DNA from: Planctomycetales bacterium
GTDB taxonomy: Bacteria; Planctomycetota; Planctomycetia; Pirellulales; Pirellulaceae
Assembly (NCBI GenBank): GCA_020426625.1
Contig: JAGQPR010000026.1
Coordinates: 1 to 33,213, forward strand
Length of the DNA stretch: 33,213 nucleotides
Direction: 5' to 3'
Positions 16,001 to 22,265 of the stretch are shown piece after piece. Positions within the stretch are counted from its first letter, which is position 1. The number at the start of each line of letters is the position of its first letter. The position numbers were made by a program, and so were the translations under genes. The notes under the pieces are model-generated. The model was not told the origin of the DNA and made no database searches. It worked only from the letters and a program-made list of their open reading frames with translations.

Positions 16001-16299
16001 TGCTCAACTTGGCAAATGCCAAGGTAATGCCAAGCTTTACTAGCCAAGGGATCATTGGGGTATTTGTTGAGTAGCTTTTCCCACTCTTCGATTGCTAATT
16101 TGAAGGCACCATTATTTTGAAACGATGCCGCGTCGGAGTAGAAAGCGATCGCTTGCCGATTCGAAGAAGCTGAGTTTCCCGTTCGTTCCTGCGAAAACAA
16201 CCGATTGCCGCCAACCAACAGAAACGCGGCAAAGATCCAGGTGAAATAGCGGATCTGGCGATTGAGACGACCGGAGCGAGTTTGTGACAATGCAGCCAT
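13006..16299 (-). CDS. Giant secreted TPR protein (CpoB/YbgF/BamD-like repeats)
   Basis: A 1097-residue protein built almost wholly of tetratricopeptide repeats. I chose the ATG at 16299 over the far upstream in-frame ATG at 16458 for two reasons: GGAG lies 11 nt before it, and it starts a good signal peptide, MAALSQTRSGRLNRQIRYF followed by TWIFAAFLLVGG and cleavage near LFSQ. Typical repeat units include WHYLGICQVEQKDYARAITAF, LLRLGYVLTQQGNPKQAQNYY and YELGMAQTELGQLDAATDTF, running from about residue 50 to the end. These are the tol-pal/YbgF-type repeats that often accompany TolQR. It is the first gene of the TPR-ExbB-ExbD-toroid operon and likely a periplasmic scaffold for the complex or its cargo. 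Exact repeat number was not counted. Confidence 0.9.
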   Translation of the reverse strand: MAALSQTRSGRLNRQIRYFTWIFAAFLLVGGNRLFSQERTGNSASSNRQAIAFYSDAASFQNNGAFKLAIEEWEKLLNKYPNDPLASKAWHYLGICQVEQKDYARAITAFQEALKDQSLELREEALFNLSWSQFTFARLQPTGSRQQLAGLAEAKTSLRSLLQQFGEGPFRDEALFYLGEIEYSLGEKRAAIANYEKLLGDKNLANSNLRPDARYALAVAYEEQKQLALARKQYEQFLQEHPDHRLKNEVRVRLGDILIADRKLNEAFELLNRSLTESDEPTVSDYSLLRLGYVLTQQGNPKQAQNYYERLLQSHPNSPHAAAATMSLGQLLYQEGNYEQSIATFKKLLESKGEQAAEAAHRISITLLKLNKPQEVLDLLETVLPWSGETAIAPSIQMDYADALYAIPSQLERAQKAYEQIVTQTPDSPLAPRAAYNAAFAALQRGRLAEARDWAEKFLDKYPQDPLRNDVAYIAAEVLLQQGEFQAAAKALDKLRKSAQGDASLPLWTLRQAKAHYLAGEYQPAQDVLQARSMRFEQDIQKAEAEFIIGASLLYQDKLTEAVSQLTNSHRTSDSWASADEVLLLLSEAQQRLKDNQAARQTLQRLLQKYPNTRLKSQVEYKLAQLSAALNEFDEAISQYEKIVEDPAADGLRRFALYGISWCLMQQERYQPALDSLVPLLAEQDNDSIASEALLAEGVCLRKLARPEQAVGSLSKFLQTTPTGNSLGNGLYELGMAQTELGQLDAATDTFERIIQDVPNYPALDKVLYELAWNYEENKNEEQSGKFFMELTSRFPTSDLAAEANYMLAQRNYDNQDYGQAIKTYETVLKQTDSPELIEKTLYKLGWSYFQDKRYPQAVEQFRKQSQQFPSGPLAVDGLFMQAECEFNEDRFEDALKGYVNARQTLESNRDTAASSQVRTLIYLHGAQCHRELKNWDQCEAWLKTIVEQPSESPYKPIALYEMGYCKQSQNQFDEALKFYGEVANNYRNESAARARFMMGEVYFSQRDFVKAIPEFQRVMYGFGGDKAPPEIKNWQAKSAYEAARCSEVLIKDLGGNAREQIIKTALDFYSFIVEKHAAHDLAAQAQNRLGELRKLR

Positions 16300-16310
16300 G
16301 CTTGTTTGAT

Positions 16311-16314
16311 CTCC
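16311..16314 (-). promoter_or_regulatory. Ribosome binding site for the TPR gene start
   Basis: GGAG on the minus strand lies 11 nt before the ATG at 16299, supporting that start, which also places the signal peptide at the N-terminus. Confidence 0.6.
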
Positions 16315-16852
16315 GTATGCGAAAGTTGTTTTTTCAACTGGGCAATATGTTGCAGTAATTGCTGCCGATCTGTGCTTGAAAGTGGGAATTTGAGCAGCGA
16401 TCGCCGTGAGGTTCCGCCAGAATTTAAATGCTATCGGCAGCAAAAAATCCAATTCCATGCGGCACTTGCTCCAAACTGCCGACCCAGGGACAGTAAGTTG
16501 AGTTTCGACCGTTTTCAGGTGATCTTGAAACGCAGTGCGATTTTAAGGCCTGAGTCAATTCGGCATCCTGGCAACTTGGGGACGTTGCGTTGTGCAGTAG
16601 CCTTAGGTGCGGTTGCGAAAACAAGTTGCGATGTCCAAATGCCTTACCGCGAAATTCACCCGTTTGAATAGTGTATCCGTTAAACCGAATTGGGCAAAGA
16701 TTCGAAGCCAGGTACCCACCCAAAACCGGTTCTCCAAAGGAAAGTCATTCTCGTGGGCATGCCCTATTCCCCCTGGTTTAACATTCGTGGGCTGGCGTAA
16801 GAAATGAAATCGGCAAGGTCACCTTGATTTAATCGTTTGATCATGGCTTTCT

Positions 16853-16915
16853 GTCGTAGGGTAGGCACCCGGCCAATCAACCTCCGGTCGTAGGATAGGC
16901 ATCCTGCCTGTCAAC
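16853..16915 (+). repeat. Tandem pair of 29-nt hairpin repeats
   Basis: Two 29-nt units (16853-16881 and 16887-16915) are separated by 5 nt. They begin GTCGTAGG and end TCAAC. Each has an AGGC tetraloop closed by a short stem: GGGT/ACCC in the first, GGAT/ATCC in the second. The G-C to A-T change at the third stem position is matched on both arms. Only about five positions differ between the copies. To my recollection such GTAGG(A/G)TAGGCA(T/C)CC elements are dispersed in planctomycete genomes. Confidence 0.75.
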
Positions 16916-16934
16916 TGCTTGCTTACGACAAAGC

Positions 16935-16961
16935 TCGGACCCCGTTGCATCGGGGGTCCGA
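16935..16961. terminator. Perfect 9-bp hairpin, possible terminator
   Basis: TCGGACCCC (16935-16943) and GGGGTCCGA (16953-16961) flank a 9-nt loop. No T-run follows on either strand, so intrinsic termination is uncertain. It may instead belong to the repeat cluster directly upstream. Confidence 0.4.
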
Positions 16962-17146
16962 TTGACCAATCTCAAAAATTGATTTGAGTGATTCGCACGG
17001 AGGCAGAATTTCCTCATTGATTAAAGATGAACCGTTGAACCGGCCGCTCAGAAGCGTTAATGTGAATGGAACACGTTGTCCTCGCTTCCAGTTAACCACA
17101 CGTTGCATGGCTCCCTGATTCTCTAACGGACGAGCGCTGAAAGAGC

Positions 17147-17686
17147 ATGCGAGAAACCACGCACATCAAGTTCGCAATCTCGGTCGTCGCCGCCAACTTG
17201 CTTGTTGCACATCTGATTTGGCCCGATCTTTCGATTGACGCAATCACAGTTGTACTTGCCATAGTAGCGATTCTCCCTTGGCTTGCGACGGTCCTCGAAA
17301 GGGCAACGTTTCCAGGAGGCTGGGAAGTAGTCTTTCGTGAGGTTAAAGCGACCGTCGAAGAACAGCAAGAACAGATCGAGGATCAGGCACGAATCATTGA
17401 CGATCTCGTCATTTTTTCAATGGCGCACTGGCTGTTCTATCATTTGCGAAGCATCTATTACGCGCAGAAAGCAGGAACGGAATACATCTTTAACAAGAAC
17501 GACGACTTCGTGGACGATCTGCGATTCCTCCGAGACAATGGATATCTTGAGATTCTTGGGATACGCCAACTGGAAGATGGTACTGATTTGGCCAAGTCAG
17601 TTAAGCTTACGCCAATTGGAAGCTACTACGTAGAATTGCGAGAGAAGCGGGAAAAAGAAATTCAGAAGGCGGCCGACAAGCAATAA
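17147..17686 (+). CDS. Membrane-anchored protein with coiled coil and winged-helix-like C-terminus, unknown function
   Basis: A 179-residue protein. Two hydrophobic segments (about 7-26 and 30-50) contain HLIWPDLSIDAIT and IAILPWL, followed by PGGWEVVF. This arrangement recurs in a widespread uncharacterised membrane-protein family. Residues about 62-88 (KATVEEQQEQIEDQARIID) look like a coiled coil. The C-terminal part (90-175) contains HLRSIYYAQKAG, DDLRFLRDNGYLEI and VKLTPIGSYYVELREKRE, resembling a winged helix with its beta-hairpin wing, as in cytoplasmic sensor or effector modules. No enzyme motif is visible. It stands alone on the plus strand between a repeat-bearing spacer and a strong terminator, the setting of an accessory gene. 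The start follows a weak GAAAGAG. Confidence 0.75.
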   Translation: MRETTHIKFAISVVAANLLVAHLIWPDLSIDAITVVLAIVAILPWLATVLERATFPGGWEVVFREVKATVEEQQEQIEDQARIIDDLVIFSMAHWLFYHLRSIYYAQKAGTEYIFNKNDDFVDDLRFLRDNGYLEILGIRQLEDGTDLAKSVKLTPIGSYYVELREKREKEIQKAADKQ

Positions 17687-18090
17687 TCAGCACTCCTCGC
17701 TAATCGCCACGACGTTTGTCAGACTCTGCGAGAGCAGTTCTTCGGACCAACACCGATTCCGCACATCCAACAGCAGCATGCCGCTGGCATCACTAACGCC
17801 AAGGCTAATGACGCGGAAGAAAAAGCGGACACGCGCTGTGTCCGCTTTTTCCTTGCATCTTGGCTTTTTCTGTTTTTCCCGGCATGGTATGCGGCGCAGT
17901 CAACGGACTTGGCGTGTCCGAGGAGGAAGCGTCGAAAACGTCCCCACCAGCTCCTGACCCGTTGGCGCCACGGCCGCTTTTGAAACTTCAAGTGCCTCTT
18001 CGGGAGCCGACCGACCCTGTACCCCGATGCAGATGCAAAGCAGCTCGCTGGATGGCTTGCAACATTTGCTTCGCGTCTTTACAAAGAACT
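17687..18090. other. 404-nt intergenic region
   Basis: It contains the strong bidirectional terminator at 17820-17850. One plus-strand frame stays open through it right after the upstream stop codon (reading LREQFFGPTPIPHIQQQHA near 17729-17785), but there is no start codon or ribosome binding site. It may be a gene relic or chance. Nothing else supported. Confidence 0.5.
17820..17850. terminator. Strong bidirectional intrinsic terminator
   Basis: AAAAAGCGGACAC (17820-17832) and GTGTCCGCTTTTT (17838-17850) form a perfect 13-bp stem around a 5-nt loop, with an A-run on one side and a T-run on the other. It lies between the convergent genes ending at 17686 (plus) and 18091 (minus) and can serve both. 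Confidence 0.9.
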
Positions 18091-19131
18091 TCAATGGTGC
18101 AATGGTGCTGGCAATTGAGCTTGAAAGGCTGGCTGGGGAGGCAGGTAACGACTTGTTTCGTCTGAGAACTGCTCACCTGCTGCGGGGGGGGCGTGAAAGA
18201 TGTCACTCGTCAGTTGATCGGGTGTCATGGCGACGGGCGTGGCCCATTCGGTCAAAACTCTGATGGAGAATGAGCGACCGCTGGGTGACGGCTCGGCAGG
18301 GCCGCGAGTCTGCACTAATCGATGCAACCAAAAAGGAAACTCCGAGTCGCTCGTCCCAATCGACGCTTCCACATGGGTTGGTAGCAAGCCCGATTTATTC
18401 TCATCAAACAGCCTGATGTCGACTTCTGCGAGTGAGCGTTGCTGGGGAGGTTCTGTGCGGAGGCTTCCGGACAGTAGCCACACCGGCGTTTTTTCTACTT
18501 TGCCATTGCGAACGTAAGTCCACTGGTACATTTGACACAACTTGCGCAGAACTTCGGCTTGACCTCCCACAGCAAGATACATCGAAACGATGGGGTCCGT
18601 CACGGAATCGTAGTTTCGGGATAGCGGCGCTTGGATCCTGGCCAAGTCCACTTCAACTCGCGTGCGTTGCTGGCCATTGTCTTCGATCGTTAGAAGTCGT
18701 TGGCCGTCGCATACTTGCAGTAGGGTGTTCAAATGGTCATGGGCAGAAAACCTCAATTCGAACTTCAATTTGCCGCTACCTCTTCCGCCGCGGACGTAGT
18801 GGCCAATGCCGCTCATCTGTTTGTCGAAAATCGAAATACTCTGCCGCACTTTGCTGTAAACAGGCCGTCCCCAGACACTGTCCAAGAGTGACAATTGCAG
18901 GATGCTCGCCGCGTCGTCCCCTGGACGCAATGTCGTGGCAGCAGGCGATTGTCCGGCTGCCGGAACTGACATTCCTATTGTCAACAACCAGCTGAAAATT
19001 GTCAGACACGCAGGGGGAAAACGAATGCAGAGAAGCGACAGACTTGCCAAACGCAGAGTTTTGTAGCGGGCGCTGGAGTGATTTGCTGTTAAGCCAATAG
19101 CAGCAATTCCGCTGGGTAATCTTCGCCACAT
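18091..19131 (-). CDS. Secreted protein of unknown function, LolA-like character
   Basis: A 346-residue protein with a long N-terminal region containing a hydrophobic signal segment (about 42-58, ACLTIFSWLLTIGMSVPAAG), likely cleaved near AGQS. The mature part shows features reminiscent of the LolA/LolB/RseB half-barrel fold: KLKFELRFSAHDHLNTLLQVCDGQ, then LLTIEDNGQQRTRVEVDLARIQ, and later PVWLLSGSLR and LPTHVEASIG. That resemblance is by pattern only. A conserved planctomycete secreted protein is the safest statement. The C-terminus is Pro/Gln-rich. The true start could be downstream of 19131, because the N-region before the hydrophobic segment is unusually long. It is monocistronic, divergent from the surface-protein cluster and convergent with the winged-helix gene. 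Confidence 0.78.
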   Translation of the reverse strand: MWRRLPSGIAAIGLTANHSSARYKTLRLASLSLLCIRFPPACLTIFSWLLTIGMSVPAAGQSPAATTLRPGDDAASILQLSLLDSVWGRPVYSKVRQSISIFDKQMSGIGHYVRGGRGSGKLKFELRFSAHDHLNTLLQVCDGQRLLTIEDNGQQRTRVEVDLARIQAPLSRNYDSVTDPIVSMYLAVGGQAEVLRKLCQMYQWTYVRNGKVEKTPVWLLSGSLRTEPPQQRSLAEVDIRLFDENKSGLLPTHVEASIGTSDSEFPFWLHRLVQTRGPAEPSPSGRSFSIRVLTEWATPVAMTPDQLTSDIFHAPPAAGEQFSDETSRYLPPQPAFQAQLPAPLHH

Positions 19132-19440
19132 AGTCGGGTTATGCCGGATTTGTCAAAGAAAACAGTGATGCAGCGCCGAACATAATGCCACAGAGACTGT
19201 TCGCGAGCGCGGGTTCTATGGGCTCTGCGCGCGTCGTGCGTTTCAGGCCAAGGATATGCACCTGGAGGGGTTGGTCGTCTGCGATCAGCTGCGGATTCTA
19301 GGTGGGCTGCTCGTTGGCCGTCCAGGCGAATACCTACGCAAAAGCGTTCGCCGACAAAAAACACTCACTCAGGATCGTTTCGATAAGCGGCGGGCGCCGG
19401 ATTCGAAACCGGACGTTTTGCCCAAACTAGGGGGTTAGGC
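19132..19440. other. 309-nt divergent intergenic region
   Basis: It separates the LolA-like gene (minus) from the lipoprotein gene (plus) and should carry both promoters, which I could not pinpoint. AGGGGG about 6 nt before 19441 is a good ribosome binding site for the plus-strand gene. No gene seen. Confidence 0.55.
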
Positions 19441-20610
19441 ATGAAAATGCGAGTTTTCCTTTCGCTAGCCGTGGTAGCTATTGGCTGCCTTTCCGGCTGC
19501 ACAACGGTTCGGCACAACTCGCCGCCTGCTCAGCGATTGGCTGAGCCTGGGCCTGGCGTTGGCGGACCAGGACCAGGGGTATTGGGCCCCGAGATTATTC
19601 CAGCTTCCGCTATGGAAATGGGAATGGACAGCGTCGTTCCAGCTGGCTGCGTCGCCTGTGGTGGCGGTGACGGCAGCGGTGGCATGATGATGCCGGGAGC
19701 AGGCGGCAGCGTGCAAGTCCTGTTCAATCGCCCAGAAGGCATGCAGCTGCATTACGATGTCGTAGGCGACGGCACCTTCGGCAGCGAACCACTGTACGTT
19801 CCCGGACGTCTCGAGTTTCCGCAGGGTGGAATCTATCGCTTGAAGCTGACCAACATTCAGGGTCGCGAAGGCGTTGAGCTGTATCCGACCGTCGAGGTCG
19901 CGAATGGCAACCCACGTACGGCGGCCTACTTGGCTCACAATGCAATTCCGATTCAGTTTACCGTCGACGACTTTGAACAAGTCTTGACAGGAAACTTTGT
20001 CACGAAGGTTATCTATCTGCCCGATCCTGAATTCCAGGGCGATGCCTTGGTCGGCGTCGACGTTTTGGTAAGTAACCGACTGGAGCCAGGCTTGGATCCA
20101 ATCGTAGAGGCAGATCGCCGAGGATCTATCCTGTCAATCGTTCGCATCGGCAACAAAGACATAGAAATGTCGGGAGCTGGCATGGGCGGTTACGCAGGCA
20201 TGGCTGGCATGCCAATGATGTGCGGGCCAGACGGATGTATGCTGCCCGGCGGCGTACCAGCTTCGCTACCAGGCTATGTGGCTGGCGTGACTGCTCCCCA
20301 GTATGGCATGACTTCCTCCGGAACTCCGATTGGGTTGGTAGGTCCTCCGCACATCCCGTTGGGTACACCTGCTGGCTTGACCAAGCATACAATGAGGAAC
20401 ACGACGCGGATGAATATTCCTGATCCCGTTGGTCACATGCGGATCAACGTTCGTCAAAATCCCGGCCAAAGCTATCCAGCTCCTGTCAGCCGAGTACGTG
20501 TGACGGAGAGCAATGTGCATCCGGGGGTTCCCTCAGGCGTCCCAGGTTTTGCTCGAGGAAGTCAGGCGGTTCCAGGTGCTTCCGGGGCAGCCTACTGCCC
20601 TCCCGAGTGA
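19441..20610 (+). CDS. Surface lipoprotein with planctomycete domain shared with downstream gene
   Basis: A 389-residue predicted lipoprotein. The signal peptide ends in the lipobox LSGC with C20 as lipidated residue. A Gly/Pro-rich linker (about 33-90, with PGPGVGGPGPGVLGP and many Met/Gly) leads to a beta-rich domain of roughly 150 residues (about 90-245) with YRLKLTNIQGREGVELYPTVEV, AIPIQFTVDDFEQVLTGNFVTKVIYL and SILSIVRIGNKDIEM. The same domain, with the same order of motifs, occurs in the protein encoded at 21234. The C-terminal third is low-complexity (Gly, Met, Pro, Thr). No enzymatic motif is visible; an envelope structural role is likely. It is first of three consecutive secreted-protein genes on this strand. 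Confidence 0.85.
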   Translation: MKMRVFLSLAVVAIGCLSGCTTVRHNSPPAQRLAEPGPGVGGPGPGVLGPEIIPASAMEMGMDSVVPAGCVACGGGDGSGGMMMPGAGGSVQVLFNRPEGMQLHYDVVGDGTFGSEPLYVPGRLEFPQGGIYRLKLTNIQGREGVELYPTVEVANGNPRTAAYLAHNAIPIQFTVDDFEQVLTGNFVTKVIYLPDPEFQGDALVGVDVLVSNRLEPGLDPIVEADRRGSILSIVRIGNKDIEMSGAGMGGYAGMAGMPMMCGPDGCMLPGGVPASLPGYVAGVTAPQYGMTSSGTPIGLVGPPHIPLGTPAGLTKHTMRNTTRMNIPDPVGHMRINVRQNPGQSYPAPVSRVRVTESNVHPGVPSGVPGFARGSQAVPGASGAAYCPPE

Positions 20611-20675
20611 TCGCCTGAGCACGGCTAGTTGAACTGGCAAACGAATCGCTTACATGCAGTTGCACCAGCTAGAGC

Positions 20676-20701
20676 GAGCAACCTCTCCTGAGAGGTTGCT
20701 C
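20676..20701 (+). terminator. Perfect 12-bp hairpin, likely terminator
   Basis: GAGCAACCTCTC (20676-20687) and GAGAGGTTGCTC (20690-20701) are separated by 2 nt, 65 nt past the lipoprotein stop codon. There is no T-run, but stem strength and position suggest a 3' end or processing site. Confidence 0.55.
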
Positions 20702-20754
20702 TGTCGAATGAACGCCGGGCGACCACAATAGCGAACACGAACATCTCGATCGGT

Positions 20755-20778
20755 GCGATCTTCGACTTTGAAGATCGC
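20755..20778 (+). other. Second hairpin in the same spacer
   Basis: GCGATCTTC (20755-20763) and GAAGATCGC (20770-20778) flank the loop GACTTT, forming a perfect 9-bp stem. A short CCCTTT follows. Together with the hairpin at 20676 it could be a double terminator or part of a small RNA. Confidence 0.45.
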
Positions 20779-21233
20779 GCCCTTTCTGAGAGTACTGTCA
20801 AAACGTAACGCGAATGGGTGAGGCGATCGAGAGTCATAAATACCGAGTCGTCCCAATCAGCAAATGCGGTGTGGGAATGACTAGCGGCTGTGAGCTAGAC
20901 GCACGGCTGAACTCCTATGCCTCTCGATCGTTTTTGTCTTTTTCGCAAATACACAATCCGACCATGTGTGTCGGCCTGGTTATCAAACCATGGAACGTTT
21001 CCCTGGTACGCGCTGTGAGCCCTGCCTTCGGAAAGGTCGGCTCCGAGTTATCAAGCTGCGAGCCAGTTGGGCCATCGAGGAAATCATAAGCACCGACGCA
21101 CGAGTTTTCTGATACTTGGACAGCCGTGGATAACGTCAAAGCGGTTAATCCTGCGGAAAAAAACTTCTGCGTGGATGCTTACGATTTCAGTGTAGATTGG
21201 CTGTGACACCGAGGATGCGGAGATAGGTCTACG

Positions 21234-22151
21234 ATGAAATCAATCCAACCGATGCTTCGGCCCTCAGGTATTCCCAAGCAAGAATCGCAGGGCCTCTCCA
21301 ATTTTCTGTCGCCGTGTTGCACGGTTCGCGGCTTGCTAGCTGTATTAATCTTGGCCGTGTGCCCTGCCCTTCCCTCTAGATTGGCATTCGCTCAGTATCC
21401 GGTCGCGCCAACGCAACGGTTGGGCAATGTTCACTACTTACTTGATTCAAATGATCCGCCGGGGTACGTCGCCAGCGCACAAATCGCCAGAGGCGCTCGT
21501 GGCGTTGGTTCGTTCCAACCCGTGTCCATCATGGGGCCGGCTGGATTGCAAATCTCCTTGGCGGCCGAAGGGCAATTCCTGCATTCGCTCGAAGCGCCGG
21601 TAACTACAGCCATGTTGGTGGGCAGCGTCTACCGGGTCCGCGTCACGAACATTCCATTTCAGCCAGGTCAAGAACTGTATCCAACCATTGAGGTCATCGA
21701 CCGGGTCTACGCGCCAGCAGGCCGAGAACATCGATATCCAATACCCGTGACCCTGACCGATGAAGACCTGCGGCTCGCTAGCCAGGGTGCATTGGTTACT
21801 CGAGTGATCTATCTCGAAGATGGCGAAGTCGCTGATCCAATCGCTGTCGAGCCAGGGCAGCAGTTAGAACATAATGTCAACGCGCTTGACAATGCGTTGC
21901 AGGTCGCCGATCAGCTGGGCCGCCCCGTGGCCATCTTGCGTATTGGTTCGCGAGTTCCTGCTGATCTGACTGCTGACCTGACTGGATTCTTATACGGTTG
22001 TCCGCCCTGGCTGCCGCTCTCGCCGGTACCCACGCGAGAGGCTCTAGTTCGCGACGGTATGTGGCCAGAAATGGCTCCGGTCGTTGCCGCTGAGCAATTG
22101 TTTTCGCAACCGCCACTGGAAGAAAGCCCACGTGTAGAAATGGCTCGTTAG
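21234..22151 (+). CDS. Secreted paralogue of the upstream lipoprotein domain
   Basis: A 305-residue protein with a long N-region and a signal peptide (about 33-54, LLAVLILAVCPALP, cleavage near FAQ). There is no lipobox, unlike its neighbour. Residues about 95-250 repeat the domain of the 19441 protein motif by motif: YRVRVTNIPFQPGQELYPTIEV, then PIPVTLTDEDLRLASQGALVTRVIYL and PVAILRIGSR. The two genes are thus a diverged duplication with one lipidated and one free or differently anchored product. The domain is unnamed as far as I can tell. The next gene starts about 115 nt downstream on the same strand. GGAG and AGG upstream support the ATG at 21234. Confidence 0.83.
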   Translation: MKSIQPMLRPSGIPKQESQGLSNFLSPCCTVRGLLAVLILAVCPALPSRLAFAQYPVAPTQRLGNVHYLLDSNDPPGYVASAQIARGARGVGSFQPVSIMGPAGLQISLAAEGQFLHSLEAPVTTAMLVGSVYRVRVTNIPFQPGQELYPTIEVIDRVYAPAGREHRYPIPVTLTDEDLRLASQGALVTRVIYLEDGEVADPIAVEPGQQLEHNVNALDNALQVADQLGRPVAILRIGSRVPADLTADLTGFLYGCPPWLPLSPVPTREALVRDGMWPEMAPVVAAEQLFSQPPLEESPRVEMAR

Positions 22152-22253
22152 AACTTTGTATCCGAACCAAATGCTATGTATCCGCAAAAACTTGTGCCGC
22201 AAATGCTCTGCATGCAAGTTGATACACGCCATCGCAGCATTCAACGTCAACTG

Positions 22254-22258
22254 AAGGA
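22254..22258 (+). promoter_or_regulatory. Ribosome binding site indicating a GTG start
   Basis: AAGGA lies 7 nt before the GTG at 22266. The ATG candidates at 22176 and 22212 lack such a site and would put 30 or 18 polar residues before the lipoprotein signal. Confidence 0.65.
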
Positions 22259-22265
22259 AATAGCT

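Larger units (their letters stand above)
16300..17146. other. 847-nt non-coding region with repeats
   Basis: The part nearest 16300 is the 5' region of the TPR operon and should contain its promoter. No gene is visible in either strand. Notable contents are an inverted repeat CAAGGT-C-ACCTTG at 16814-16826, the 29-nt tandem repeat pair at 16853-16915, and a 9-bp perfect hairpin at 16935-16961. Confidence 0.6.
20611..21233. other. 623-nt intergenic region with two hairpins
   Basis: Two strong inverted repeats occur at 20676-20701 and 20755-20778. The remaining sequence up to 21233 includes the leader of the next gene. A minus-strand frame at 20650-20856 (68 residues, with GAIFKVEDRTDRDVRVRY) reads smoothly but cannot be supported as a gene. 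No other feature seen. Confidence 0.5.

Noticed and set aside
16853..16915. The tandem 29-nt repeats as a minimal CRISPR array
   Set aside because: The spacer is only 5 nt, there are just two units, the copies differ at stem positions, and no cas gene is nearby.
19396..19420. A T-arm-like sequence (GGTTTCGAATCC on the minus strand) suggesting a tRNA
   Set aside because: No D-arm, anticodon arm or acceptor stem can be built around it, and the expected 5' part would lie inside the lipoprotein gene.
20650..20856. A 68-residue minus-strand frame with smooth composition
   Set aside because: It spans both intergenic hairpins, has no clear ribosome binding site, and no family is recognised. It could be a relic, but support is too weak for a gene call.
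22176..22265. ATG at 22176 as the start of the DUF11 lipoprotein
   Set aside because: It would place 30 polar residues before the lipoprotein signal and has no ribosome binding site, unlike the GTG at 22266.
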